This document shows, one piece after another, positions 25,032 to 35,400 of a DNA stretch of 64,000 bases. Where the stretch lies: assembly GCA_002256205.1 (NCBI GenBank), contig NKIW01000003.1, forward strand, positions 310,001 to 374,000. Reading direction: 5' to 3'. The position numbers and the translations under genes were made by a program. Under the pieces are notes generated by a model, which was not told the origin of the DNA, ran no database searches, and was given only the letters and a program-made list of their open reading frames with translations. The stretch is from Rhizobiales bacterium PAR1 (GTDB lineage Bacteria; Pseudomonadota; Alphaproteobacteria; Rhizobiales; Beijerinckiaceae). The stretch's first letter is position 1. Every line of letters starts with the position of its first letter.

Positions 25032-26630
25032 ATGTCGAAAGTGAAAAAAACAGCCCTCGGCCTCGCCGCTGCGCTGGCCGTGCTGGCGCCGGGTGCGCTG
25101 GGCGCCAAGACGCTGGTCTATTGCTCGGAAGGTTCGCCCGAGAACTTCACCCCGGCGGTGAACACCACCGGCACCAGCTTTGATGCGGCCCGCCCGATCT
25201 ATTCCCAGCTCGTCGAGTTCGAGCGCGGCTCGACCAAGGTTGTTCCGGGCCTCGCCGAGAGCTGGAAGGTGAGCGATGATGGCAAGACCATCACCTTCAG
25301 CCTCCGCAAGGGCGTGAAGTGGCACTCCGGCATCAATGGCTTCAAGCCGACGCGCGATTTCAACGCCGATGATGTGATCTGGTCGTTCGAACGCCAGTGG
25401 AAGGCCGAGCATCCCTACGCCAAGGTCTCCGGCGGCAAGTACGATTACTTCGCCGATATGGACATGGGCAAGCTGCTCGCCAGCATCACCAAGACCGACG
25501 ATTATACTCTCGTCATGACGCTCAATGAGCCGAACGCGCCGATGATGGCGAACCTTGCCATGGATTTCGCCGCGATCCATTCCAAGGAATACGCCGATAT
25601 GCTCGACAAGGCGGGCAAGAAGGAACAGTTCGACCAGATCCCGGTCGGTACCGGCCCGTTCTCCTTCGTCGCCTATCAGAAGGACGCCGTGATCCGCTAC
25701 AAGGCGAACCCGGCTTATTGGGGTGAAAAGGCCCTCGTCGATGATCTCGTCTACGCGATCACGCCGGACCCGACCGCCCGCTATTCCAAGCTCAAAGCCG
25801 GCGAATGCCACTATGCAATCGCGCCGCGCCCGGCTGACGTGCCGGAAATCAAGAAGGACCCGAAGCTCCAGATCATCAGCCAGTCGGGCCTCAATATCGC
25901 CTATTGGGCGTTCAACGTCGGTAAGCCGCCGTTCGACAAGAAGGAAGTCCGTCAGGCTTTCAACATGGCGATCGACAAGCCGACCATCATCCGCGATGTC
26001 TATCTCGGTGCCGGCCAGGCCGCGAAGAACCTCATCCCGCCGACCCTGTGGTCATATAACGACAAGGTTCAGGATTACGCTTACGATCCGGCCAAGGCCA
26101 AGGAACTCCTTGCCAAGGCTGGCGTGACCACGCCGATGGAAGTCGACCTCTGGTATATGCCGGTTCAGCGCCCCTACAACCCGAACGCCAAGCGCATCGC
26201 CGAAATGATGCAGGCGGATCTGGCGAAGATCGGCGTGACCGCCAAGCTCGTGACCTACGAGTGGGGTGAGTACCGCAAGCGTGCCCAGCAGGGCGAGCAC
26301 ACCACCGCCCAGCTCGGCTGGACCGGCGACAATGGTGATCCGGATAACTTCTTCTTCCTGCGTGGCTGCTCGGGCGCCCGCGCTGGCGGCCAGAACCTGA
26401 CCAAGTGGTGCAACAAGGACTACGACGATATGCTCGTCAAGGCCCGCGCCACCCCGGATGTCGCCGCGCGCACCAAGCTCTATGAGCAGATGCAGGTGAT
26501 CGAGCACGAAGAAGCGCCGGACATGAAGATCGCGCATTCGATCGTCAACGATGCGGCCGTCGCGAACCTCACCGGCTACAAGATGTCGCCGCTCGGAGGC
26601 CATCATTTCAAGGGCGTCGACCTGAAGTAA
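25032..26630 (+). CDS. ABC transporter substrate-binding protein, peptide/nickel family 5 (DppA-like)
   Basis: 532-residue periplasmic binding protein of solute-binding family 5. The signal peptide runs MSKVKKTALGLAAALAVLAP to about residue 25. Family features include the opening CSEGSPENFTPAVNTTGTS, SWKVSDDGKTITFSLRKGVK, and the pair of ligand-cleft regions with IPVGTGPFSF and LGWTGDNGDPDNF. The length suits dipeptide-binding DppA. A GGGAG ribosome site fixes the ATG at 25032 over a TTG 21 bases upstream. First gene of dppABCDF; a strong GC hairpin separates it from the permease genes, which often lets the binding protein be made in excess. The exact ligand (dipeptides, heme, other) is not readable. 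Confidence 0.93.
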   Translation: MSKVKKTALGLAAALAVLAPGALGAKTLVYCSEGSPENFTPAVNTTGTSFDAARPIYSQLVEFERGSTKVVPGLAESWKVSDDGKTITFSLRKGVKWHSGINGFKPTRDFNADDVIWSFERQWKAEHPYAKVSGGKYDYFADMDMGKLLASITKTDDYTLVMTLNEPNAPMMANLAMDFAAIHSKEYADMLDKAGKKEQFDQIPVGTGPFSFVAYQKDAVIRYKANPAYWGEKALVDDLVYAITPDPTARYSKLKAGECHYAIAPRPADVPEIKKDPKLQIISQSGLNIAYWAFNVGKPPFDKKEVRQAFNMAIDKPTIIRDVYLGAGQAAKNLIPPTLWSYNDKVQDYAYDPAKAKELLAKAGVTTPMEVDLWYMPVQRPYNPNAKRIAEMMQADLAKIGVTAKLVTYEWGEYRKRAQQGEHTTAQLGWTGDNGDPDNFFFLRGCSGARAGGQNLTKWCNKDYDDMLVKARATPDVAARTKLYEQMQVIEHEEAPDMKIAHSIVNDAAVANLTGYKMSPLGGHHFKGVDLK

Positions 26631-26652
26631 GGTTGGTTACAAACCATTTGGC

Positions 26653-26676
26653 GGGGCGGCCTATTTCGGCCGCCCC
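26653..26676 (+). promoter_or_regulatory. GC-rich hairpin between binding-protein and permease genes
   Basis: Perfect 9-base-pair stem (GGGGCGGCC / GGCCGCCCC, 6-base loop) 22 bases after the DppA-like stop, with no T-run. Such intercistronic hairpins usually stabilise the upstream message or attenuate readthrough, giving more binding protein than permease. Confidence 0.65.
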
Positions 26677-26703
26677 GTTCCAGTTCTGGGGCGGGGAGCA
26701 CCC

Positions 26704-27714
26704 ATGCTGATTCACTTTCTGAAGCGCTTGGCGCTGACCATTCCGACATTTTTCGCGTTGATGTTCATCACCTTCGTTGCCATCCGGCTGGTGCCGGGCG
26801 ATCCGGTGGAAGTGCGCGTCGGCGAGCGCGGTATCAGCCCCGAGCGGCTGGCACAGTTCCGCCACGAACTGGGGCTCGACCAGCCGGTCTGGAAGCAGTT
26901 TTTCGATTATGTCTGGGGCATTCTCCACGGCGATTTCGGTAAATCGCTGGTGACCAACGAGAAGGTCGTCACCGAGTTTTTCACGCTGTTCCCGGCAACG
27001 GTTGAGCTCAGCTTTGCCGCGATGCTGTTTGCGACCTGCATCGGCATTCCCGCCGGCGCGATTGCCGCCGTAAAGCGCGGCTCGCGCTATGATCAGACGC
27101 TGATGGGTCTTTCGGTCGCCGGTTTTTCGATGCCGATTTTCTGGTGGGGCCTGCTCCTCATCATGCTGGTCGCAGAAAGACTGCACCTGACGCCGGTTTC
27201 CGGGCGTATCGACCTCATCAAATACTATTTCGAGCCCGTCACCGGCTTCATGCTGATCGACAGTCTGCTGTCGGACCAGAAGGGCGCCTTCAAGGACGCG
27301 TTGCATCATCTCATCCTGCCGATGATCGTGCTCGGCACGGTTCCGCTCGCGGTCGTGGCGCGCATGACGCGCTCCTCGATGCTGGAAGTCCTCAGCGAGG
27401 ATTACGTTCGTACCGCCCGCGCCAAGGGACTCTCGCCCGCCCGCGTCATCGGCTTGCACGCGCTTCGAAACGCGCTGATCCCGGTCGTGACCGTCATCGG
27501 CCTTTCGGTGGGCTCTCTCATGGCTGGCGCGGTGCTCACCGAGACGATTTTCTCGTGGCCGGGCGTCGGTAAGTGGCTGATCGAAGCGATCGGTCGGCGC
27601 GACTATCCCGCGTTGCAAGGCGGCGTGATGCTGGTCTCGGCTATCGTTATTCTGGTCAATCTCGGCGTCGATGTTCTCTACGGCGTCATCAACCCGAGGA
27701 TCCGTCATGGCTGA
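26704..27714 (+). CDS. ABC transporter permease (DppB-like)
   Basis: 336-residue inner-membrane permease of the peptide/nickel transporter class, about six helices. It opens MLIHFLKRLALTIPTFFALM, has the family segment FVAIRLVPGDPVEVRVGERG, and the cytoplasmic EAA loop near RTARAKGLSPARVIGLHALR, which docks the ATPases. Pairs with the DppC-like permease, whose start overlaps its end by eight bases. Second gene of the importer operon. Confidence 0.93.
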   Translation: MLIHFLKRLALTIPTFFALMFITFVAIRLVPGDPVEVRVGERGISPERLAQFRHELGLDQPVWKQFFDYVWGILHGDFGKSLVTNEKVVTEFFTLFPATVELSFAAMLFATCIGIPAGAIAAVKRGSRYDQTLMGLSVAGFSMPIFWWGLLLIMLVAERLHLTPVSGRIDLIKYYFEPVTGFMLIDSLLSDQKGAFKDALHHLILPMIVLGTVPLAVVARMTRSSMLEVLSEDYVRTARAKGLSPARVIGLHALRNALIPVVTVIGLSVGSLMAGAVLTETIFSWPGVGKWLIEAIGRRDYPALQGGVMLVSAIVILVNLGVDVLYGVINPRIRHG

Positions 27715-28612
27715 TGAAACCGTTGTATCGCCGGAAGTCATTCCGGCGGCGGAGAGTCCTATACGGCAGCTCTGGGCCTCGTTTTCGGAAAATCGCGGTG
27801 CGGTTTTTGGGCTGATCGTGCTCTGCATCGTCACGCTGCTGGCGATTTTCGCCGATTTTCTGGCGCCACACGGTCCGCTGGAGCAATTCCGCGATGCCGT
27901 ACGCGCACCACCGGTCTGGGAGGCGGGTGGTAGCTGGCGCTTTATTCTTGGCACCGATGGTCTGGGCCGCGACATGCTCTCGCGCCTGATGTTCGGTGCC
28001 CGCGTCTCGCTCTTCATCGGCATCATGGTGATGGGCGTTTCGTTTGTGATCGGCGTGCTGCTCGGGCTGGTGGCGGCATTTTCCAGCCCGCTCGTCGATA
28101 CGATCATCTCGCGCTGCATGGACCTGATCATGGCCGTGCCGGGCCTGGTGCTCGCGATCCTGATCGTCGCCGTGCTCGGCCCGAGCCTTACGAACACGGT
28201 CGTGGCGGTGACGGTGGTGTTCCTGCCGCGCTATGTCCGTCTGGTGCGCGCATCGGCGATGGCGGAACTCTCGAAGGATTACGTGATCGCGGCGAAGGTT
28301 ATTGGCGTCAAAAAACTTCGGTTGATGTTCTCCACCGTGCTGCCGAACTGCCTCGCGCCGCTCATCGTGCAATCCGCCCTTGGTGTTTCCGAGGCGATCC
28401 TCGAAGCGGCGGCGCTCGGCTTTCTTGGCCTTGGTGCGCAGCCGCCCGTACCCGAGTGGGGTGCGATGCTCGCCGATGCGCGCGAGTTCATCCGCTCCGA
28501 TCCGTGGATCGTTACCCTCCCGGGCCTCGCGATCCTGATTACTGTCGTCTCCATCAATCTGATGGGGGATGGCCTACGCGATGCGCTTGACCCCAAGATG
28601 AGAAGGAGCTGA
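27707..28612 (+). CDS. ABC transporter permease (DppC-like)
   Basis: 301-residue permease, partner of the DppB-like protein. The N-terminus is cytoplasmic, followed by the family segment GTDGLGRDMLSRLMFGARVS and an EAA loop around SKDYVIAAKVIGVKKLRLMF. The C-terminus has the conserved EAAALGFLGLGAQPPVPEWG. The ATG at 27707 lies inside the end of the preceding gene (eight-base overlap), so translation is coupled. An extended frame further upstream lies within dppB and is not part of the protein. Confidence 0.93.
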   Translation: MADETVVSPEVIPAAESPIRQLWASFSENRGAVFGLIVLCIVTLLAIFADFLAPHGPLEQFRDAVRAPPVWEAGGSWRFILGTDGLGRDMLSRLMFGARVSLFIGIMVMGVSFVIGVLLGLVAAFSSPLVDTIISRCMDLIMAVPGLVLAILIVAVLGPSLTNTVVAVTVVFLPRYVRLVRASAMAELSKDYVIAAKVIGVKKLRLMFSTVLPNCLAPLIVQSALGVSEAILEAAALGFLGLGAQPPVPEWGAMLADAREFIRSDPWIVTLPGLAILITVVSINLMGDGLRDALDPKMRRS

Positions 28613-28616
28613 GCCA

Positions 28617-29606
28617 ATGCCGCTTCTTGAAATCCGAAATCTCTCGGTGGCGTTCCGCACGCGCGGCGGCCTCTTCAAGGCCGTTGATGGCGTTGATATC
28701 GTTGTCGAACCTAACGAGGTCCTGGCGATCGTCGGTGAATCCGGCTCCGGTAAATCGGTCGCGATGCTTGCGGTGATGGGGCTTCTGCCCTGGACTGCCA
28801 ATGTCACGGCGGATGCCATGCTCTTCGACGGGCAGGATCTGAAAACTCTGAAGCCCGCCGAGCGCCGCAAGATCATCGGCAAAGATATTTCGATGATCTT
28901 TCAGGAGCCGATGTCCTCGCTCAACCCCTGCTTCACGGTCGGGTTCCAGATCGGCGAAGCGCTGAAAACCCATCTCGGAATGGACAAGGCGGCGCGGAAG
29001 CTGCGCACGCTGGAGCTTCTCCATCAGGTCGGGATCACCGATCCCGAGCGGCGCCTCACGGCGTTTCCGCACCAGCTCTCGGGCGGCATGAGCCAGCGTG
29101 TGATGATCGCGATGGCGCTGGCCTGCAAGCCGAAACTCCTGATCGCGGATGAACCCTCTACTGCGCTCGACGTCACCATTCAGGCGCAAATTCTCGATCT
29201 TCTCGTCTCGCTCCGGCGGGACACCGGCATGGCGCTGGTGCTGATCACGCATGACATGGGCGTGGTGGCAGAGACGGCCGAGCGCGTGATCGTGCAATAT
29301 GCCGGAAGGCAGGTCGAGCAGAACGCGACCATCCCGCTCTTCGCCGATCCGCATCACCCCTATACCTTCGGGCTGCTCGCGGCGCTGCCTGAGCGCGCGA
29401 CCTCCTCGCGCCTGCCGACGATTCCGGGCATGGTGCCTGGGCAGTTCAACCGCCCGACAGGCTGCCTCTTTGCGCCGCGTTGCCAATTCGCGACCGCCGC
29501 CTGCAATGTCTCGGCGCCCGGCAAGGCCAGCAAGGCGCTGGGCGAAGCGCTGTGCTTCACGCCGCTGGTGAATGGCGCGCCCGTCAGTCAGGGAGCCGCC
29601 GCATGA
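28617..29606 (+). CDS. ABC transporter ATP-binding protein (DppD-like)
   Basis: 329-residue ATPase of the oligopeptide/dipeptide class. Walker A is VGESGSGKS, the signature is LSGGMSQR, Walker B is [12 protein letters not shown], and the switch His lies in LITHDMG. The C-terminal oligopeptide-transport extension includes [17 protein letters not shown], whose cysteines are typical of DppD/DppF and may hold an iron-sulfur cluster in some members. It begins four bases after dppC and overlaps dppF by ATGA. It forms a heterodimer with the DppF-like ATPase to drive import. Confidence 0.93.
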   Translation: MPLLEIRNLSVAFRTRGGLFKAVDGVDIVVEPNEVLAIVGESGSGKSVAMLAVMGLLPWTANVTADAMLFDGQDLKTLKPAERRKIIGKDISMIFQEPMSSLNPCFTVGFQIGEALKTHLGMDKAARKLRTLELLHQVGITDPERRLTAFPHQLSGGMSQRVMIAMALACKPKLLIADEPSTALDVTIQAQILDLLVSLRRDTGMALVLITHDMGVVAETAERVIVQYAGRQVEQNATIPLFADPHHPYTFGLLAALPERATSSRLPTIPGMVPGQFNRPTGCLFAPRCQFATAACNVSAPGKASKALGEALCFTPLVNGAPVSQGAAA

Positions 29607-30562
29607 GCGCCATTCTCGAAGCCCGCGCACTCTCGCGGCAATACGTGGTGCGGCGCGGCATGTTCGCGCCCTATGCCAGCGTCAAGGCGCTGGAAGGTGT
29701 CTCGTTTACGCTGGAAGCTGGCAAGACGCTGGCGGTGGTCGGCGAATCCGGTTCCGGCAAGTCGACGCTGGCGCGCCTCGTCACAATGATCGAGACGCCA
29801 TCCTCCGGCGAACTCATCATTAACGGCAAGGATGTCGCAGGAGCGGATGCCGAAACGCGCGACCGTCTGCGCCGTGAAATCCAGATCGTGTTCCAGAACC
29901 CCTATGGTTCGCTCAACCCTCGCCAGACTATCGGCGCGGCGCTGGAAGAGCCTTTGCTGGTCAACACCAATATGTCGGCGTCAGACCGCGAGGCCGCCGC
30001 GCGAGCGATGATGGCGCGGGTCGGGCTCCGGCCGGAATTCTATGGCCGCTACCCGCATATGTTCTCGGGTGGCCAGCGGCAGCGTATCGCGATTGCCCGC
30101 GCGCTGATGCTCAACCCCAAGCTGCTGGTGCTCGACGAACCGGTCTCGGCACTCGATGTCTCGATCCGTGCGCAGGTGCTTAACCTGTTGAAAGACCTGC
30201 AGGAAGAGTTCCAGCTCGCCTATCTCTTCATCAGCCATGATCTCTCGGTCGTCCGCCATATCGCGGATACCATCATGGTGATTTATCTGGGCCATGCGGT
30301 CGAGATCGGCACGCGGGACGCGATCTTCAACAACCCGCAGCACCCCTATACGCGCGCACTGCTGGCCGCGACGCCGGTGGCTGATCCGGGCCACAAGAAG
30401 GAGCGGATCATTCTTTCTGGCGAATTGCCGTCCCCGTTCGAGCCACCGACAGGCTGCCCTTTCCACCCGCGTTGCGCAGCTATGCTGGCGCGTTGCAAAA
30501 ACGAAAAACCCGCCCTCGAAACGAAGGCGGGTCGCAGTGTGGCTTGCTGGGCGGCAAGTTAG
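29603..30562 (+). CDS. ABC transporter ATP-binding protein (DppF-like)
   Basis: 319-residue second ATPase of the importer. Walker [10 protein letters not shown], signature FSGGQRQRIAIARAL, Walker B LLVLDEPVSALD, switch His in FISHDLS, and the C-terminal Cys-containing PTGCPFHPRCAAMLARC. The start at 29603 overlaps the DppD stop. The last ~15 codons contain the terminator hairpin of the convergent sensor gene (30504-30531), an unusual double use of sequence. Last gene of the operon; no separate terminator for the operon itself was seen after its stop. Confidence 0.93.
   Translation: MSAILEARALSRQYVVRRGMFAPYASVKALEGVSFTLEAGKTLAVVGESGSGKSTLARLVTMIETPSSGELIINGKDVAGADAETRDRLRREIQIVFQNPYGSLNPRQTIGAALEEPLLVNTNMSASDREAAARAMMARVGLRPEFYGRYPHMFSGGQRQRIAIARALMLNPKLLVLDEPVSALDVSIRAQVLNLLKDLQEEFQLAYLFISHDLSVVRHIADTIMVIYLGHAVEIGTRDAIFNNPQHPYTRALLAATPVADPGHKKERIILSGELPSPFEPPTGCPFHPRCAAMLARCKNEKPALETKAGRSVACWAAS
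30504..30531 (-). terminator. Intrinsic terminator of the globin-coupled sensor, inside dppF coding sequence
   Basis: On the minus strand: a 10-base-pair stem (one wobble) with a TTT loop, immediately followed by five T (30508-30504). It lies 48 bases past the sensor's stop codon but within the dppF-like reading frame, coding there for the KPALETKAGRS region. Confidence 0.8.
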
Positions 30563-30578
30563 AACAGACCTCCGGCGA

Positions 30579-31928
30579 TCAGGAGGCCATCTGGCGGATG
30601 TCCTGAAAGAAGGCGTGGAGTTCCTGCTCGATCTGTTGTGAGCCGGAAGCCACGCCATCTGCCGCGGAGAAGGTTTCGCGGGCACAATCCTGCGTATGGG
30701 CGATGGCTTCGGAGGTTTTTTCAGCGCCGCGCACCATTGTTGCGCTGGCCTGCGCCGAATTTTGTACCGAATGCGCGATTTCGCCCGTCGCAAGGTTCTG
30801 CTGGCCGATCGCATCCGAAATCGCCCGTATCTCCGACTGAATCTCGTTGACGTGCGAAGTCACTGTTGTGATCGAATTCACCGTATCCGAGGTGGTATTC
30901 TGAACCGCGACGATCTGTCGGGCGATTTCTTCGGTCGCCTTCGAGGTCTGTTGCGCGAGGTTTTTCACTTCCTGTGCCACGACCGCGAAACCGGCGCCTG
31001 CGTCGCCCGCCCGCGCGGCCTCGATGGTGGCATTGAGCGCAAGCAGGTTGGTCTGCTCGGCGATGGCGCGGATCAGGCCAACAACCTCACCTATGCTTTG
31101 TGTTGAGCCCGACAGCTTCGTGGCGGCGTCGCTCGCCGCGATGCTGACACCGGAAACATTGTTGATGATCTGCATCGAGCCAGCGAGACGGTCGTTGATC
31201 TCGCGGATAGAGGCCGACAGCTCTTCTGCGGCGCTTGCAACCGAATTGACATAGTTCGAGGCTTCGCCAGAAGCCTTCTGGGTCTGGATAGCTGTTTCGG
31301 CGCCGAGCCGGGCGATGGAATCCAGCTCGCTGGCGGATTTGCGCAGGGTCTGGCTGTGCTCCTGAAGCGAACCGAAGCGTGTCTTGAGCGATGTTTCCAG
31401 TTGCGCGACGGCGTTGTCGATCCTTTGCTTTTTGTCGACCTGCTGCTGCAAGACATTGTCGTGATACGTCGAGATCGCGATGTCGAGATCAAGGAAAACC
31501 GCTTTGCTCATAGTCTTGAGCGCCGCATTGACCGAGCGGGCCGAGGTGAAGGTGCCGCTCGAGAATACATCTGTCAGCGCGGTCAGGAAAAACTGATAGC
31601 TTGCCACATACCACGACGGCTCGAGTCCGATCCGGCAATGCGCCATGCCGATCCGGATCGACGATGAGAAGTATTCATCATCGAATCGGCCCGAGAACAG
31701 CCGCTTCCAATGCGCGGTCTGTGCCGCAACCAGCCGGGGCTTGTTGTTGCCGACGAGGCCTGCGAGATGCGGGATGGTGCTGACATGCATATAGAAACGG
31801 TCGAGAATGCCAGGAAGCGCCGGCTCGATCCGCTCCCAGAGCTTCGGCATGACGGTGCGATCCTCGGCCGTGATTCCAGCAAAGGCAATTCGCTTCTCGA
31901 GTGGCGCAGCGCTCACAGAAGGCCTCAT
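30579..31928 (-). CDS. Soluble globin-coupled methyl-accepting chemotaxis-type sensor (HemAT-like)
   Basis: 449-residue cytoplasmic sensor without membrane helices. Residues about 10-165 form a globin-coupled sensor domain: [12 protein letters not shown], then [18 protein letters not shown] with the likely proximal heme histidine at His97. A linker is followed by a chemotaxis signalling domain carrying the conserved hairpin tip [20 protein letters not shown] and [14 protein letters not shown], which contacts CheA/CheW. It should sense oxygen or another gas and feed the chemotaxis pathway. The ATG at 31928 is chosen; a TTG 84 bases upstream would add unconserved sequence. Adaptation Glu/Gln sites cannot be assigned with certainty. 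No che genes are in this window. Confidence 0.9.
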   Translation of the reverse strand: MRPSVSAAPLEKRIAFAGITAEDRTVMPKLWERIEPALPGILDRFYMHVSTIPHLAGLVGNNKPRLVAAQTAHWKRLFSGRFDDEYFSSSIRIGMAHCRIGLEPSWYVASYQFFLTALTDVFSSGTFTSARSVNAALKTMSKAVFLDLDIAISTYHDNVLQQQVDKKQRIDNAVAQLETSLKTRFGSLQEHSQTLRKSASELDSIARLGAETAIQTQKASGEASNYVNSVASAAEELSASIREINDRLAGSMQIINNVSGVSIAASDAATKLSGSTQSIGEVVGLIRAIAEQTNLLALNATIEAARAGDAGAGFAVVAQEVKNLAQQTSKATEEIARQIVAVQNTTSDTVNSITTVTSHVNEIQSEIRAISDAIGQQNLATGEIAHSVQNSAQASATMVRGAEKTSEAIAHTQDCARETFSAADGVASGSQQIEQELHAFFQDIRQMAS

Positions 31929-32403
31929 CAGATTTTCAAGGATTCGATTGGGCTGAAGGGTGTTCAAAGCACGCTCGCCTAAGGGAAAAGCATCGGTGCC
32001 AATGGTTAACAAAATGCAGGGCTATGGTTGTCTTGTCGTGAAAAACAACAACCAAAGATAGCAATTCGTGCCAATTTGACGGAGTTTCTCGCCGCGGGTC
32101 TGGGAATGATTAATCGGCGCGGCCTCAGTCCAGGTTCGCAGTAAATCCCTCTATCACGCTGTCGAAAAAGAGGAAAATTGACAGAGGGGAAGGAGATTGT
32201 TGCGGTCTGGCGGCTCCTGACAAACCGGCGGTGGCCGTAGGGTATATGCGACACTGTGTAGCATGCGCTTTATCGTGTTTGCCTCTGCGCGCAGCTGCAT
32301 TGCTGCACCGGATTGCGGAACGTGTCTTGGTAACGCTTGAGGCTGGCCTTACAGATGGAAAGCGGCAAGACAGCATGACAAGTCAGTAGTTCCGGAGATC
32401 GCC
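31929..32403. other. Divergent upstream region, 475 bases
   Basis: Contains the promoters of the sensor gene (minus) and the 5-oxoprolinase gene (plus). It is A/T-richer than the flanks, with several short stop-interrupted frames that do not look coding. A GGAG ribosome site precedes the ATG at 32404. No named element recognised. Confidence 0.5.
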
Positions 32404-35400
32404 ATGGCAGGCACCGCAGGTTCACCCCAGAAAACCGTCTGGAATTTCTGGGTCGATCGTGGCGGCACCTTCACCGATATCGTTGGCTGTGATCCCTCCG
32501 GAAAGCTTCACGCAAAAAAGCTGCTCTCGGAAAATCCAGGCGTCTATCGCGATGCCGCCGTGCAGGGCATCCGCGAGCTTCTCGGTCTTGAAACAGGAGC
32601 GCCGATCCCCGTGGGCCTCGTCGGCGAGGTGCGCATGGGCACCACCGTCGCGACCAACGCACTGCTGGAGCGCAAGGGCGAACGAACGGTGCTGATCACC
32701 ACACGCGGTTTCCGCGATGCGCTCGAACTCGGCTATCAGGCGCGGCCCGATATTTTTGCGCGGGAAATCATCAAGCCGGAGCTTCTCTACGCCGAGACGG
32801 TGGAGATCATCGAGCGTATCCGCACCGATGGCACCATCGAAACCCCGCTCGACGACGCCGCTGCGCGTGAAGCGCTGGAGACCCTGAGGGCAAAGGGCGT
32901 CACCGCCATCGCCATCGCCTTCATGCACGCCTACCGCTATCCCGCGCATGAAAAACGCGTCGCGGCCATTGCCCGCGGCATGGGCTTCGCGCAGGTCTCG
33001 GTGAGCCATGAGGTCTCACCGCTGATCAAGCTCGTCGGACGCGGCGACACCACCGTGGTCGATGCATACCTCTCGCCGATCCTCGCGCGCTACGTGACGC
33101 AAGTCTCGGAGGAACTGGATGTCGCGCGGACGAAAATCCGGCTGATGTTCATGATGTCCTCGGGCGGGCTGACGGCGGCGGAGCTGTTTCAGGGCAAGGA
33201 TGCGATCCTCTCCGGCCCGGCGGGTGGGGTAGTGGCGCTGGCGGAAACCGGTAAATCCGCCGGGTTTTCCCGCGTGATCGGTTTTGATATGGGCGGTACC
33301 TCGACCGATGTCGCGCATTTTGACGGCACCTTCGAACGCGCCTTCGAGACCGAGGTCGCGGGCGTCCGGATGCGTGCGCCGATGATGCGCATCCACACTG
33401 TCGCGGCAGGCGGCGGCTCGATCCTGCATTTTGATGGTTCGCGGATGCGCGTCGGGCCGGATAGCGCCGGCGCAAGCCCCGGCCCGGCCTGCTACCGCAA
33501 TGGCGGCCCGCTCGCCGTAACGGATGCGAATGTCATGGTAGGCAAGCTCAATCCGGCCTTCTTTCCCGCGATTTTCGGCGCAAGGCGCGATGAGCCGCTC
33601 GATGTTGCGGCTGTCCAGATGAAGTTCGCGGATTTCGCCAAAGCCATTCCGGGTAAATCGGCGGAGGAAATCGCCGATGGTTTCATCGCCATCGCGGTGA
33701 TGAACATGGCCAACGCGATCAAGAAGATCTCGGTCGAGCGCGGCTATGACGTGACGCGCTATGCCCTCAACTGCTTCGGTGGCGCAGGCGGTCAGCATGC
33801 TTGCCTCGTGGCCGATCATCTCGGCATGACCGAAATCCTTGTTCACCCCTATTCGGGCCTGCTCTCGGCCTATGGCATGGGCCTCGCCTCGATCCGCTCG
33901 ACGCGGCAGATGGCGACAGAGGCGCCGCTCGCGGGTGATGTCGCGGCGCTTGTTGCCCGGGCTGAAGCCGGCATTGGTGAGGAGGCGGTTCGGGAGGTGG
34001 AAAGGCAGGGCGTTCCCCGTGCCGGCATCCGCCTCGTGACAGACCTTCATGTGCGTTATGCCGGTACGGATAGCCCCATCGCGATCACATGGCTGTCAGG
34101 CGATGATGCACAGGCCTTGCGCGCGCGCTTCGAGATGGCGCACCGCGCTCGTTTTGGCTTCACGGATCGTGCCAAAGCCGTCGTCATCGAGGCGATCTCG
34201 GTGGAAGCCATTGGCGGCGGCACCGGCTTCGAGGAGCCTTCCTTTGCGGCGCCCGAAACCACACCTGCCCCACGCCACAGCACGCGGTTTTTCTCGCACG
34301 GAGCATGGCAGGAGGCGGGCGTATATCTCCGCGCCGATCTCGCGCCCGGCGCGCGTTTTAACGGGCCGGCGATCCTGATCGAACCCAATCAGACCATTGT
34401 CGTCGAGCCGGGCTGGGAGGCACGCGTCACGGCGAAGGATCACATCGTGCTCAGGCGCTGTGAGGTTTTGCGGCGCACCAAGGCGGTCGGCACCGAGGCA
34501 GACCCGATCCTGCTGGAGATTTTCAATAATCTCTTCATGTCGATCGCCGAGCAGATGGGCGTGGCACTCCAGAACACGGCCTATTCGGTCAACATCAAGG
34601 AGCGGCTGGATTTCTCCTGCGCCGTGTTTGACCGGCACGCGCGCCTTGTCGCCAATGCGCCGCACATGCCGGTGCATCTCGGCTCGATGGATCGTTCGGT
34701 CGAGAGCATCATTCGGGCAAACGTGCTGGTAGCAGGAGATGCCTCCCAACGTAGCGCGAATGCGCGTCCGAGCTTATGCGAGGGAGCCGCCGCCAAAGGC
34801 GGCAAGGGAATAAAACCGGGCGATGTCTATGCCATCAACGCACCCTATAACGGCGGCACGCATCTGCCGGATATCACGGTCTGTACGCCCGTGTTCGATG
34901 CCAAGGGCGAGAACCTCCTGTTCTGGGTCGCCTCGCGCGGCCATCACGCCGACATCGGGGGGATTGCACCGGGCTCGATGTCGCCGCTCGCGACCAATAT
35001 CGAGGAGGAGGGGGTCTATATCGACAACTTCAAGCTCGTCGATCAGGGCGCGTTCCGCGAAGAGGCGCTGGTGAAGCTGCTGACTTCGGCGAAATATCCC
35101 GTCCGCAACGTCATCCAGAACGTCAATGATCTCAAGGCGCAGATCGCCGCAAATGCCAAGGGCGTCGCCGAACTCGAAAAGATGATCGAGAACTTCGGCC
35201 TCGATGTCGTGCAGGCCTATATGGGCCATGTGCAGGATAACGCGGCGGAGAGCGTGGCCCGCGTGATCGCGAAACTCCACGATTCCAGCTTCGACTACGA
35301 AATGGACCAAGGCTGCCGGATCAAGGTGAAGATCACAGTGGACCGCGAAAAGCGCGAGGCCACGGTCGATTTCACCGGAACCTCGCCCCAGCGGAGTGAC

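Noticed and set aside
26608-28197. 529-codon minus-strand frame across the permease genes
   Set aside because: Antisense of DppB/DppC-like permeases; composition typical of mirrored membrane-protein DNA.
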